A stretch of DNA of 64,000 nucleotides from VXPQ01 sp965232485 (GTDB lineage Bacteria > Bacteroidota > Rhodothermia > Rhodothermales > VXPQ01): the NCBI GenBank assembly GCA_965232485.1, contig OZ246975.1, positions 2,542,001 through 2,606,000 of the forward strand. The letters are read 5' to 3'. Positions 10,105 to 18,199 of this stretch are shown here, one piece after another; positions within the stretch are counted from its first letter, which is position 1, and each line of letters starts with the position of its first letter. The translations under genes and the position numbers were made by a program. A model generated the notes under the pieces. The model did no database searches. It was not told the DNA's origin and was given only the letters and a program-made list of their open reading frames with translations.

Positions 10105-12003
10105 ATGGGTAAAGAAATTATCATCAATGCAGCAAAGGCGCAAACGCGGATAGCCATCCTGGAGAATGGAAATCTTGCAGAACTCTACATAGAGAATCCC
10201 GATAACTCCCGAACGATCGGCGACATTTATCTGGGCAGGGTATGCAAGGTTATGCCCAGCATCCATGCCGCGTTCGTGGATATTGGGCGGAAACAGGACG
10301 CCTTTCTGCATTTTTCCGATCTGTCGGACGACCTCGGGCAGTTGCTTGCGTTCGTTGCATCGAAGCGGCCGGACGTGTCGCGCACGGTGAATCAAAACCG
10401 GAAACCGCCGAGAAAACGGGGCGCCCGCCGTAAACCGCGCCGCAATCACAGCGCATCCGGGCGCGGCGAGGACAAGGGGTCCTTTGAGCGGGTTGTGAAG
10501 ATTCGCGTCCGCCGCCGCCTCGCGCAACGCTTGTCCAGAAAAACGGATAAGGGTCGGCGCTCCGGCGAGCCGCCCGAGAAATATCTGAAAGCCAATCAGC
10601 GCATTCTGGTCAAGGTTGTCAAGGAGCCGATATCGACCAAGGGCAGCCGTGTTTCCACGGATATATCGATGGCTGGGCGTTTTCTGGTCCTGGTGCCGTT
10701 CGGAAACTATGTGGCGGTGTCGAAGCAGATTCATTCCTACAAGGAGCGCCGTCGACTCAAGGCGCTGGCCAAAAGCCTGGTTCCACCGGGCATAGGCCTC
10801 ATTGTGCGCACCGTGGCCCAGGGAAAAAATGCAAAAACGCTTGACACGGATTTAAGGCTGTTGCTTGACAAATGGCGCAAGATGGAGCAGAAACTTGCGG
10901 GCAACCCCAAGCCGCCTATGTTGGCGCACCGCGACGTGAACATGCTGTCGTCGGTTATCCGCGACCGATTTTCCGAAGATTACGACCGGGTGCTGATCGA
11001 TAACGAGCGGCTTTATCGCAACGTCAGGAATTATATTCAGGCGGTCGCTCCGCAAATGGCCGACGCTGTTCGGCTTCACAGCGGGAAGCAGCATGTGTTC
11101 GAGGCGGCGGGCGTCCAGAGTGAAATACAGGAAGCGTTCGAGGAGCGCGTGAATTTGCCGGGCGGCGGGTATCTCTTCATCGAACATACGGAGGCCATGC
11201 ATGTAGTGGACGTGAACTCCGGCAGGGCGGGGCGCGGGCTTTCGCAGGAGGAAAGTTCGGTGAAGGTGAATCTGGAAGCCGCTCGGGTTATCGCAAGGCA
11301 AATTCGTCTGCGGGACCTTGGCGGGATCATCGTGGTGGACTTCATTGATCTCAGGGACGAAAGGAATCGCCGGAAAATTTTTGACGAGATCAGGAAGGAA
11401 TTCAGGAAGGACCGCGCCGTGACGAAGGTGTTGCCCATGAGCGACTTCGGGCTTATTCAGATTACCCGGCAACGTTTGCGTCCCAGCGTTACGGTAGGCG
11501 GAAGTTCCCCGGAGTTTCCAAAGCAGAATGGTTCGACCGAGACGCCCTCCGGGCCGCGCGAAACGCTCCCTCCGGAAGACAAGCCTGCGAAAACGCCCCC
11601 TTCGGAAGACAAGCCTGAGAAAACGCCCCCTTCGGCTTCAGGGCCTCCGGGAAACACGGAGAAAAAAGAATCGAAACGGCCAACCGGAAGGGGCCGGGGG
11701 AGCGCCCGGGGAAGGCGTCCGGAGCCGACCGTAGTGCTGGAGGAAATAGAGCAATGGATGGTGGCCTGGAAGGCGACGGATGGTCCGCGGAACCTGACGT
11801 TATGGACGCATCCGTTTACGGCGGCCTGGCTGAAGCGCAAAATCACCGGCATTCGTGTTGGATTTTTTCTGAAACATTCTTTGTCCGTGCGTCTCAAAAC
11901 AGACGGAAAGATCTCGCCATACGCATTCCGCATCACGGATACCCGTTCCGGCGAGGACCTGACCCGAAAAATTCCGTTGCCGAGAACGAGGCGGTCCGGA
12001 TAG
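10105..12003 (+). CDS. rng: Ribonuclease E/G family protein, divergent
   Basis: 632 aa from ATG 10105 (MGKEIIINAAKAQTRIAILENG). The S1 domain starts at ~36 (IGDIYLGRVCKVMPSIHAAFVDIG) but is split by a Lys/Arg-rich insertion at ~73-158 before resuming with YLKANQRILVKVVKEPISTKG. The catalytic DNase I-like region has VVDVNSGRAGRG and IIVVDFIDLRDERNR, supplying the two metal-binding Asp, then SDFGLIQITRQRLRPS. After that the CPxCxG zinc-link found in most RNase E/G is absent and the enzyme has no Cys there; instead a Pro/Glu/Lys linker with PPSEDKPEKTPPS repeats leads to a C-terminal domain (VVLEEIEQWMVAW...LTLWTHPFTAAWL) like that of RNase G. Role expected: endonucleolytic rRNA/mRNA processing. 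RNase E and G cannot be separated with certainty. Confidence 0.9.
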   Translation: MGKEIIINAAKAQTRIAILENGNLAELYIENPDNSRTIGDIYLGRVCKVMPSIHAAFVDIGRKQDAFLHFSDLSDDLGQLLAFVASKRPDVSRTVNQNRKPPRKRGARRKPRRNHSASGRGEDKGSFERVVKIRVRRRLAQRLSRKTDKGRRSGEPPEKYLKANQRILVKVVKEPISTKGSRVSTDISMAGRFLVLVPFGNYVAVSKQIHSYKERRRLKALAKSLVPPGIGLIVRTVAQGKNAKTLDTDLRLLLDKWRKMEQKLAGNPKPPMLAHRDVNMLSSVIRDRFSEDYDRVLIDNERLYRNVRNYIQAVAPQMADAVRLHSGKQHVFEAAGVQSEIQEAFEERVNLPGGGYLFIEHTEAMHVVDVNSGRAGRGLSQEESSVKVNLEAARVIARQIRLRDLGGIIVVDFIDLRDERNRRKIFDEIRKEFRKDRAVTKVLPMSDFGLIQITRQRLRPSVTVGGSSPEFPKQNGSTETPSGPRETLPPEDKPAKTPPSEDKPEKTPPSASGPPGNTEKKESKRPTGRGRGSARGRRPEPTVVLEEIEQWMVAWKATDGPRNLTLWTHPFTAAWLKRKITGIRVGFFLKHSLSVRLKTDGKISPYAFRITDTRSGEDLTRKIPLPRTRRSG

Positions 12004-12097
12004 ACCGGGTCGCATGGTTTCGCAACTTCCCGAAGAGCGCGCCCTGGGCGCGGCGTCCCGAAGCCTCCGTGTTTTTCGTTGACGTCAACGATGCAAT

Positions 12098-12161
12098 CAT
12101 GATGACCTTTACCAGGAAAGCGACGTGCTGAGCGCAGTGGTTTTGACGAGAGTGCCCTTAG
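12098..12161 (-). repeat. 65-bp dispersed repeat, copy A2
   Basis: On the minus strand it reads CTAAGGGCACTCTCGTCAAA, then ACCACTGCGCTCAGCACGTC and ends CATGATTG. It is the most diverged full-length copy. It lies between the RNase gene and the next gene and overlaps that gene's GTG start. Confidence 0.6.
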
Positions 12162-12910
12162 GTCCGGTTGCGGTCATGGCGTTGCTCGCATGTGCTTCGC
12201 CTGTGGCGGTTCCAGAGGTCCGGGCGCAGCTTTTTTCCTACGGAAGGGTCGCGCAGCCACGCGCCGGCGCGATTGCGCTTGTGTGGCAGACCGTCGATTT
12301 CCAGCCGGAGGGGAGCGTGCCGGACGAGGGGGTTCCGGCCTTTACGGGCCCGGCGTATGGCATACTGTATCTGCGAGGCAATCTTTCCGCATCCATCGCA
12401 TATGGTCCGGAAAACATGGATGCGGACGGCAACGCGCGGTTACTGGACTTCACCATAGAAACCTGGAATCGTCTTTTTACGATCGGGTCGTCGGAGACCG
12501 CCCGATTATACATTCCCCTGACGCTCCAGTCCAATTATCGCCGCGTGGCTCCGGCGGGGGGGGCGGACGCCCCGTTTTCGTCGTTTCAGGTGACGACGCT
12601 CGGTTTGGGCGCAGGTCTTGGCGGCAGTGCGGAACGCGGCCAAAAAGTTCTCTTTGAGGCGCGGGCGGCCCCTGCCCTGGGCGTCGCGCTACGGTCCTTT
12701 GGGGGCAGCGCCGGCATAGCCTGGCTGGTGGATGCAGGAGCGCGTCTCCATGTTCGCGAGGTGTTCGGGCGCATGGGTTTATCGGCGGGGTACGGGTTCC
12801 GCGTACAGACCTGGCGGGCGGGCAATGCGAACTTGTTGCTGGAGCCCGACGGGGTTCGACTGGATCATCGCGGTTCGCGGCATATGGTCGCCCTGGGCCT
12901 GAGCTGGTGA
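12125..12910 (+). CDS. Exported, probably outer-membrane beta-barrel protein
   Basis: 261 aa from GTG 12125, or 244 aa from ATG 12176. The N-terminus is a signal peptide (PLGPVAVMALLACASPVAVPEVRAQ, cleavage after RAQ). Mature residues alternate polar and hydrophobic with many Gly and aromatic residues (GILYLRGNLSASIAYG, VTTLGLGAGLGGSAERG, GRMGLSAGYGFRVQTWR) and the chain ends in an aromatic residue (HMVALGLSW), as beta-barrel outer-membrane proteins do. No specific family recognised. The first ~12 residues of the long form are encoded by the dispersed repeat A2, whose sister copy at 787 translates to a similar peptide, so the repeat may have supplied the current start. The gene is real; the exact start is uncertain. 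Confidence 0.7.
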   Translation: MLSAVVLTRVPLGPVAVMALLACASPVAVPEVRAQLFSYGRVAQPRAGAIALVWQTVDFQPEGSVPDEGVPAFTGPAYGILYLRGNLSASIAYGPENMDADGNARLLDFTIETWNRLFTIGSSETARLYIPLTLQSNYRRVAPAGGADAPFSSFQVTTLGLGAGLGGSAERGQKVLFEARAAPALGVALRSFGGSAGIAWLVDAGARLHVREVFGRMGLSAGYGFRVQTWRAGNANLLLEPDGVRLDHRGSRHMVALGLSW

Positions 12911-12969
12911 CCGCGCGCCCCCGAAACCCCGCTGCGCCCTGTATTTTTTGTCCCTGAATCTGGCGTCCG

Positions 12970-13263
12970 ATGAAGACGAAACACATTCTTCAGGAACTCA
13001 AGGAAGCGGCGGCCGGATTCGGTCTGGAGGTGCGCATGGAAAAAGGCCATTTTCGAGGCGGACGGTGCAAGGTTGGCGACGAGCACATGATCGTGCTGAA
13101 CAAGCAGCATCTCCCCGAAACGCAATTGATCGTGCTGGCCAACAGCTTGCGGGATTTGCCTGTCGACGATATTTTTTTGAAACCCGCCGTGCGCGCCGCA
13201 ATCGAGGAAGTATGGCGGCAGCACGAACCGGAAGCGTTATACGAAGCGGATGATACGGAGTGA
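12970..13263 (+). CDS. Small conserved hypothetical protein, 97 aa
   Basis: MKTKHILQELKEAAAGFGLEVRMEKGHFRGGRCKVGDEHMIVLNK reads as an alpha/beta fold with no signal peptide, membrane segment or Cys pair beyond a single Cys. The C-terminus is acidic (HEPEALYEADDTE). It overlaps the following hydrolase gene by 14 bp, so the two are translationally coupled. Similar small proteins occur widely in this phylum by my recollection, without known function. Confidence 0.8.
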   Translation: MKTKHILQELKEAAAGFGLEVRMEKGHFRGGRCKVGDEHMIVLNKQHLPETQLIVLANSLRDLPVDDIFLKPAVRAAIEEVWRQHEPEALYEADDTE

Positions 13264-14053
13264 GGACCGCATTCGAGTGACCCTGCTTGGCACGGGCACG
13301 TCTACCGGCGTACCTGTTATTGGATGTGCGTGCGAGGTATGCGCTTCGGGCGATCCGCGCGACAAGCGTACCCGCAGCGCATGCGTTCTGGAGACGAAGG
13401 GGCTCCGGATTCTCATCGACATCGGACCGGATTTTCGCGGGCAGGCGCTTCGCGAAGGTATCCGGCATATTGATGCGGTGTTGTTCACGCATCACCATTT
13501 CGACCATGTGGGCGGCGTGGACGACCTGCGTCCGTTCCTGTTTGAAAACCGGAGCCCCATTGCCTGCTATGCTCGCCGCAATACGGTGCATGTTTTGCGC
13601 AAGATGTTCACGTATATTTTCGAGGACGGTTCGTACCCCGGCGTTCCCGACCTGAAGTTGCAAACGGTTGAGGGGCCTTTTTCCGTAACCGGACGCCGCG
13701 ATACGTCACAGTCCATATCCGTGACGCCCATTGATGCGTATCATGGGGACCTTCCCCTGTTCGGATACCGGATAGGGAATTTCGCCTACCTGACGGACAC
13801 CAACCGTATTCCGGAAAAAAGCTTCGACTTGCTGCATGGTCTGGATGTGCTGGTGCTCGACGCCTTGCGCGAGGAAGGGCACCCGACGCATTTTTCCTTT
13901 CAGGAGGCGATTCGGGCCGCGCAGCGCATTGGGGCGCGGCAAACCTATTTCACCCATATGACGCATAGCACATTGCACGCCGACGCCGAGGCCCGCTTGC
14001 CGGAAGGCATCGGGCTTGGTTACGACGGATTGGTTTTCGAAACAGGCGCCTGA
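13250..14053 (+). CDS. Metallo-beta-lactamase-fold hydrolase (PhnP-like phosphodiesterase family)
   Basis: 267 aa. Begins VTLLGTGTSTGVPVIGCACEVC, where Cys26, 28 and 31 match the structural zinc loop of PhnP-like enzymes. The catalytic metal motif is HxHxDH at residues 81-86 (THHHFDHVGG), with a further Asp in YLTDTNRIPE and the late His in HMTHSTLHADAEARLPEG. This subfamily hydrolyses cyclic phosphodiesters (phosphoribosyl 1,2-cyclic phosphate in PhnP); no phn genes are nearby, so the physiological substrate is not known. Start ATG 13250 overlaps the stop of the small upstream gene. Confidence 0.85.
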   Translation: MIRSEDRIRVTLLGTGTSTGVPVIGCACEVCASGDPRDKRTRSACVLETKGLRILIDIGPDFRGQALREGIRHIDAVLFTHHHFDHVGGVDDLRPFLFENRSPIACYARRNTVHVLRKMFTYIFEDGSYPGVPDLKLQTVEGPFSVTGRRDTSQSISVTPIDAYHGDLPLFGYRIGNFAYLTDTNRIPEKSFDLLHGLDVLVLDALREEGHPTHFSFQEAIRAAQRIGARQTYFTHMTHSTLHADAEARLPEGIGLGYDGLVFETGA

Positions 14054-14093
14054 CGGCGCGATTCGCCCGCGTTGCCGTTTATCGTATATTTCC

Positions 14094-14138
14094 GGATACT
14101 CTGATCAAAACCACTTCGCTGTCGTTTTCCTTGCATGC
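14094..14138 (+). repeat. Dispersed repeat, copy A3 (shortened)
   Basis: GGATACTCTGATCAAAACCA followed by CTTCGCTGTCGTTTTCC. It matches the first ~45 positions of the 65-bp repeat with an internal deletion. It lies just upstream of aroQ. Confidence 0.65.
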
Positions 14139-14157
14139 CTGGTCCAGAGGACGCCTT

Positions 14158-14592
14158 ATGAAGAAACTGTTCGTACTCAACGGTCCTAACCTGAACCTGC
14201 TCGGTACGCGCGAACCGGAAACCTATGGGACGGCCACGCTGGCCGACATGCAGGACGCCCTGTGCGCCTTGTTTCCCGAGGTGGACTTCCGATTCATCCA
14301 GAGCAATCACGAAGGGCGTCTGATCGATGCGTTGCATGAGGCGGCTCGGGACGGTGCGGCGGGCGTGGCGTTCAATCCCGGCGCCTTTACGCATACGTCT
14401 GTTGCATTGCGGGACGCCGTGGCGGCGATAGGCGTACCGGTTGTCGAAGTGCATTTGTCGAATGTGCACGCCCGCGAATCTTTTCGGCATCGGTCCATGA
14501 TCGCCGCCGTATCGGCCGGGCAGATCGTGGGCCTGGGCATGAAGGGTTACGAGCTGGCTGTGCGCTACTTTCTGGACGGCGCTGGAGCGTAA
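14158..14592 (+). CDS. aroQ: 3-Dehydroquinate dehydratase, type II
   Basis: 144 aa, usual for the dodecameric type II enzyme. N-terminal signature LFVLNGPNLNLLGTREPETYG contains the essential Arg18 and the catalytic Tyr23; NPGAFTHTSVALRDA and EVHLSNVHARESFRHRS provide the Asn and His of the active site. Converts 3-dehydroquinate to 3-dehydroshikimate in the shikimate pathway. Start ATG 14158 is preceded by AGAGGA; an upstream in-frame start at 14131 lies in the repeat and is less likely. A chorismate mutase lies 6.8 kb away. murJ follows after 5 bp, so the two are probably cotranscribed. Confidence 0.97.
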   Translation: MKKLFVLNGPNLNLLGTREPETYGTATLADMQDALCALFPEVDFRFIQSNHEGRLIDALHEAARDGAAGVAFNPGAFTHTSVALRDAVAAIGVPVVEVHLSNVHARESFRHRSMIAAVSAGQIVGLGMKGYELAVRYFLDGAGA

Positions 14593-14597
14593 CGCGC

Positions 14598-16328
14598 ATG
14601 AGCGATGTTCCCCGCGGACCGGTGACAACGCCCGATTCGGGAGGCCGGGAGGGCCAGGCCGGGTCAGGCGGCGCGTCGGGGTCGCCGCGCAAGAACGCCG
14701 CCGGGGTGGTGGCGGGCGGTATTCTTGCAAGCCGCCTCGTTGGGTTCGCGCGGGAACGGGTAGTCGCTCATTTTTTCGGGCTGGGGGCGTACGCCGATGT
14801 GTTTCAGGTAGCGTTCCGGGGGCCGAACCTGTTGCAGAACCTACTGGGAGAGGGCACGATTTCGGCGGCTTTTATCCCCATCTACTCGAAAATGATCGAG
14901 CAGGGCCGCGAACGGGAGGCGGGGCGGTTCGCCGGGGCGGTTTTCGGGTTGTTGCTGGCGCTTACCGCTGTGTTAAGCCTGGCGGGCATCTTGTTTGCGG
15001 AGCCCGTCGTAACGGTTTTTGCGGTCGGTTTTCGGGCCGACGCCGCCGCCGTGGTTGCGGGCGAACTGCCGATCGACCGGTTTGAACTGGCGGTACGGGC
15101 GGTGCGCATCATCTTTCCCATGACCGGCTTGCTGGTGCTGTCGGCATGGTGTTTGGGCGTACTCAATAGCCATCGTCGGTTTTTTCTGCCCTACTTCGCT
15201 CCAACGCTATGGAATGCGGTGATCATTGCTGCGCTGATCGTTGGGGCAAGAATGACGCTGGGTTTGTCGGCGGACGCCCGAACCGATCTGCTGTTCGCTG
15301 CTTTCTATGGGGCTTTTCTGGGCGGTTTCCTGCAATTCGCGGTGCAGGCGCCTTCGGTGTTTCGGCTGCTTCGCGGGTTCCGGTTTTCCTTGTCCGCGAA
15401 GGTGGCGGGCGTCCGGGAGGCTCTGCGCGCTTTTGGGCCGGCCGTCGCCGGGCGCGGCGTCTACCAATTGTCGTCCTACCTCGATCTTTTGTTGGCTTCC
15501 ATCCTTGCGGCTGGCGCTGTCTCGGCGTTGCGGCCCGCGCAGATGCTGTATATCCTGCCGATAAGTCTTTTCGGGATGTCCGTGGCCGCGTCCGAATTGC
15601 CTGAGCTTTCGCGTTTCGGCGCGAAAAAAACCGAAGCTTTCGCGCAGCGGCTGGTCCGGGCTCTTCGCCAGATGCTGTTTCTGACGATTCCCACTTGTAT
15701 CGGGTATCTTGCGTTCGGCCTGCTTATCGTGGGAGCGCTTTTTCGCACCGGGGAATTCGGTTCCGAAGACGCCTGGCTGGTTTATCTCGTGCTGGCCGGA
15801 TATTCTCTGGGGCTGCTGGCCACGGCCATGTCCCGGTTGTTGCAGAATGCGTTCTATGCCCGTAAGAATACGCGCACCCCGGCTCGCATCGCTGCCTTGC
15901 GCGTCGTCGTGTCTACGGTCGTGGCCGTTCCCGTCATGCTTTTGCTGGATGGCGTCGCCGTGGGCGCAGTGGCGGGTCTGGAGACAGAAGCGCGGACGCT
16001 GTATCTGGGTAGTCTGGGGCTGGCCGCGGGCGCGACGGTTGGGGCGTGGATCGAATTATGGCGTCTTCAGCGGTCTCTCGGATCCCTGCTTCCCGCGTTT
16101 CGTTTGCCTTGGGCAAGCGTGCGTCGCATGACGGCGACGGCGCTGGTTGCGGCGGCGCCAGCGGGGATCGCATGGTTTTTTCTGCCCCGGCTGCCCATTG
16201 CGGTCGAAGCGTTGATTGTTGTATCGGTATACGCGACAGGGTATCTCGGCGCTGCATTCATGCAACGAGCGCCCGAACTGGACCGCTTGCCGGGGCGTTT
16301 CGTTCGGCGCGGGAAGCAGGACAGTTGA
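14598..16328 (+). CDS. murJ: Lipid II flippase MurJ (MviN family)
   Basis: 576 aa with about 14 hydrophobic segments, after a disordered Gly/Ser/Pro-rich N-terminal tail of ~30 residues. Family motifs: AGVVAGGILASRLVGFARERVVAHFFGLGAYADVFQVAFRGPNLLQNLLGEGTISAAFIP with the conserved Arg residues lining the central cavity, then AFGPAVAGRGVYQLSSYLDLL and RLLQNAFYARKNTRTP. It flips lipid II across the cytoplasmic membrane for peptidoglycan synthesis. The tail before the first helix is longer than usual. Immediately after aroQ. Confidence 0.95.
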   Translation: MSDVPRGPVTTPDSGGREGQAGSGGASGSPRKNAAGVVAGGILASRLVGFARERVVAHFFGLGAYADVFQVAFRGPNLLQNLLGEGTISAAFIPIYSKMIEQGREREAGRFAGAVFGLLLALTAVLSLAGILFAEPVVTVFAVGFRADAAAVVAGELPIDRFELAVRAVRIIFPMTGLLVLSAWCLGVLNSHRRFFLPYFAPTLWNAVIIAALIVGARMTLGLSADARTDLLFAAFYGAFLGGFLQFAVQAPSVFRLLRGFRFSLSAKVAGVREALRAFGPAVAGRGVYQLSSYLDLLLASILAAGAVSALRPAQMLYILPISLFGMSVAASELPELSRFGAKKTEAFAQRLVRALRQMLFLTIPTCIGYLAFGLLIVGALFRTGEFGSEDAWLVYLVLAGYSLGLLATAMSRLLQNAFYARKNTRTPARIAALRVVVSTVVAVPVMLLLDGVAVGAVAGLETEARTLYLGSLGLAAGATVGAWIELWRLQRSLGSLLPAFRLPWASVRRMTATALVAAAPAGIAWFFLPRLPIAVEALIVVSVYATGYLGAAFMQRAPELDRLPGRFVRRGKQDS

Positions 16329-16357
16329 TTATCTTGTCCGATCCATCCGGCGAGGCT

Positions 16358-16423
16358 ATCACGGCGCTTTTTTTTGCGTCAGGGAAGCGCTGATCGAAGC
16401 GGACTTGATCAGAGCATCCTTAA
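16358..16423 (-). repeat. 65-bp dispersed repeat, copy A4, abutting the insertion sequence
   Basis: On the minus strand: TTAAGGATGCTCTGATCAAG, then TCCGCTTCGATCAGCGCTTC, then a run of eight A and CGTGA. Its TTAA tip is the same TTAA that borders the insertion sequence, so the two form a perfect-looking inverted pair around 16405-16438. Confidence 0.75.
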
Positions 16424-17594
16424 GGATACTCTGATCAATCCGGTGTTTGGGGGTCAGATTGAAGGCATTGAAGGTTTCGATGCGTACAGGGAGCGATTTT
16501 TGGTCGAATCCAACGTTAAATCGTCGATATTGTCGTGTTTTTGCGCCCCGGGCGCCTCAAAACGGGGCGCTCGGGCATACCTATCGGGCGACAGCTATCA
16601 ATTTCTTGCGCGCCATGTAGAAATTCGCCAGCGCAAACAGCGTATAGACCTGCGCCGCGTTCTTGCGCAACCCCCGGTAGCGCGTCTTGCGGTAACCCCA
16701 AAGATGCTTGACCACCCCGAAGGGATGTTCTACGCGCGCGCGAATGCGGTTGCTCTTGCGATTGAACGAAGCGTCCGCGCAGGTCAGTTTCCTGCCTCTG
16801 GCCGCCTTGCGCAACACCCGCCAGGCGACGCCTTGCGACTCGGCCTGCTCCTTGCGCTTTCGGCACGCGTAGCCCTTGTCGCCGTAAATCTCCTTCTCCT
16901 CGCCGTGCAGACACTGCTCCATCATCGTCACGTCGTGCACGTTCGCAGCCGTCACCTCTACGCTGTGCACATAGCCCTGCGTGTCCGTGCCGATATGCGC
17001 TTTCATCCCGAAACGCCACTTGTTCGCCTTGCGAGTGGACTTCATCTCAGGATCGCGCGCGCCGGTGCGGTTCTTCGTAGACGCAGGAGCAGAAATGATC
17101 GTCGCGTCCACTATGCTGCCCTCGCGAACCATGACGCCGTGAGCACGAAGATGCTTGTTGCTAATCGACAGAAGCCTCTTCGTCAGCCCGCGCTCCTCGA
17201 GCCAGTGGCGAAACTTGCATATCGTCGTCTCGTCCGGCGCGTAGCCCGCGTCAAGACGAGCGAAACGACGCATCGCGATATTGTCGTGAAGAGCGTCTTC
17301 CATGCCCGGATCCGAATGACCGAACCACTGCTGCATGAAGTAGATACGAAGCATCGTTTCAAAACCGACCGGAGGACGACCCCTTGCTCCCTGCGGATAG
17401 AAAGGCTCCAACTCCGAAAGAAAAGCCTCCCATGGAAGCACCGAGTCCATCTGCTCGAGAAATCGCTGGTTACGCGTCTTTTTCGTGCGGCTTTGGTAGG
17501 CTACGTCCTCGAATGAAAACTGGAGCATCGGATTTCCTCGATTGGTAATGGGATATACCGTAAAATACAAACGGGGGATTAAATCAGAGTATCC
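16424..17594. mobile_element. IS5-family insertion sequence, 1171 bp, with TTAA target duplication
   Basis: The left end reads GGATACTCTGATCAATCC and the right end, inverted, GGATACTCTGATTTAATCC: 12 identical terminal bases followed by imperfect pairing. TTAA flanks both sides (16420-16423 and 17595-17598), fitting the 4-bp YTAR target duplication known for IS5-group elements. It contains one complete transposase frame and no passenger gene. A GC-rich hairpin with a repeated GGGCGC word lies in the left non-coding part (16548-16578). The element appears intact. Confidence 0.85.
16581..17528 (-). CDS. IS5-family DDE transposase
   Basis: 315 aa from ATG 17528 (MLQFSFEDVAYQSRTKKTRNQRFLEQMD); the frame is open 42 nt further up. 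N-terminal DUF772-like helical domain (PVGFETMLRIYFMQQWFGHSDPGMEDALHDN), then the RNase H-like core with Asp141 (GSIVDATII), Asp217 (YGDKGYACRKR) and Glu267 in RARVEHPFGVVKH, the last within the Y/R-x3-E-x6-K signature of the IS4/IS5 superfamily. No stop or frameshift, so it may be active. It catalyses cut-and-paste transposition of the surrounding element. Confidence 0.93.
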   Translation of the reverse strand: MLQFSFEDVAYQSRTKKTRNQRFLEQMDSVLPWEAFLSELEPFYPQGARGRPPVGFETMLRIYFMQQWFGHSDPGMEDALHDNIAMRRFARLDAGYAPDETTICKFRHWLEERGLTKRLLSISNKHLRAHGVMVREGSIVDATIISAPASTKNRTGARDPEMKSTRKANKWRFGMKAHIGTDTQGYVHSVEVTAANVHDVTMMEQCLHGEEKEIYGDKGYACRKRKEQAESQGVAWRVLRKAARGRKLTCADASFNRKSNRIRARVEHPFGVVKHLWGYRKTRYRGLRKNAAQVYTLFALANFYMARKKLIAVAR

Positions 17595-17657
17595 TTAAGT
17601 ATGAGTATGGTAATTGCGTTCGGTCCGGCGACATGCGTTTTTGCGGCCGAACGGGGC

Positions 17658-18008
17658 TTAATCGAACAGTTCCTCGTACGCATGGACTTCGATATGCGCA
17701 TGAGATCGTCCCATCCATTCTTCCAGATACAGGCGACCTGTCACGCGCAGGCGGGCCGGGGTTTCCACGGCTTCCCGGAAAACGAGGAGGTACGCATTGC
17801 GATCCGACGTTTCCAGTACGTACCGGGCAAAAGGCTCGTTGCCCCGCGCGACGACCATGCCCTCCACCGTGACGACGTCGGCGACGGATTCGCGGTCCGC
17901 GGCGCAGGAAGCAGGGCCCATGCACAACAGGCAGATCATGCTCGCTGTGATCGCGTAGGGTGGATATGGGCGTGCGCGGGACGGTTTCGCGCGTCGCATT
18001 CGTTTCAT
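17658..18008 (-). CDS. Small exported OB-fold-like protein, 116 aa
   Basis: The N-terminus is basic (MKRMRRAKPSRARPYPPY) followed by a hydrophobic stretch ASMICLLCMGPASCAADRE, a signal peptide. The PASC site resembles but does not match a standard lipobox. The remaining ~80 residues (VVTVEGMVVARGNEPFARYVLETSDRNAYLLVFREAVE...RLRVTGRLYLEEWMGRSHAHIEVHAYEELF) have the strand pattern of an OB fold, similar to periplasmic small OB proteins. Function not known. It is bounded by the insertion sequence and by a divergent peptidase gene. Confidence 0.65.
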   Translation of the reverse strand: MKRMRRAKPSRARPYPPYAITASMICLLCMGPASCAADRESVADVVTVEGMVVARGNEPFARYVLETSDRNAYLLVFREAVETPARLRVTGRLYLEEWMGRSHAHIEVHAYEELFD

Positions 18009-18199
18009 TCGCGGCGGGCTTTTTTACCGGTGCGCCGGTTGTCTTTTTGTAACGGAAACGACAGCCGGCGCGGTTTGCGGATCGCTTTCTGTTTGCATCA
18101 CAAGGTACGCATTATCGTTTTATTGCAAAATTTTAGTGGCGTATCCCGTCATAATTTCGTAATATTATTTGTCGTTATTAACACCTTTTCCGTATTGCC

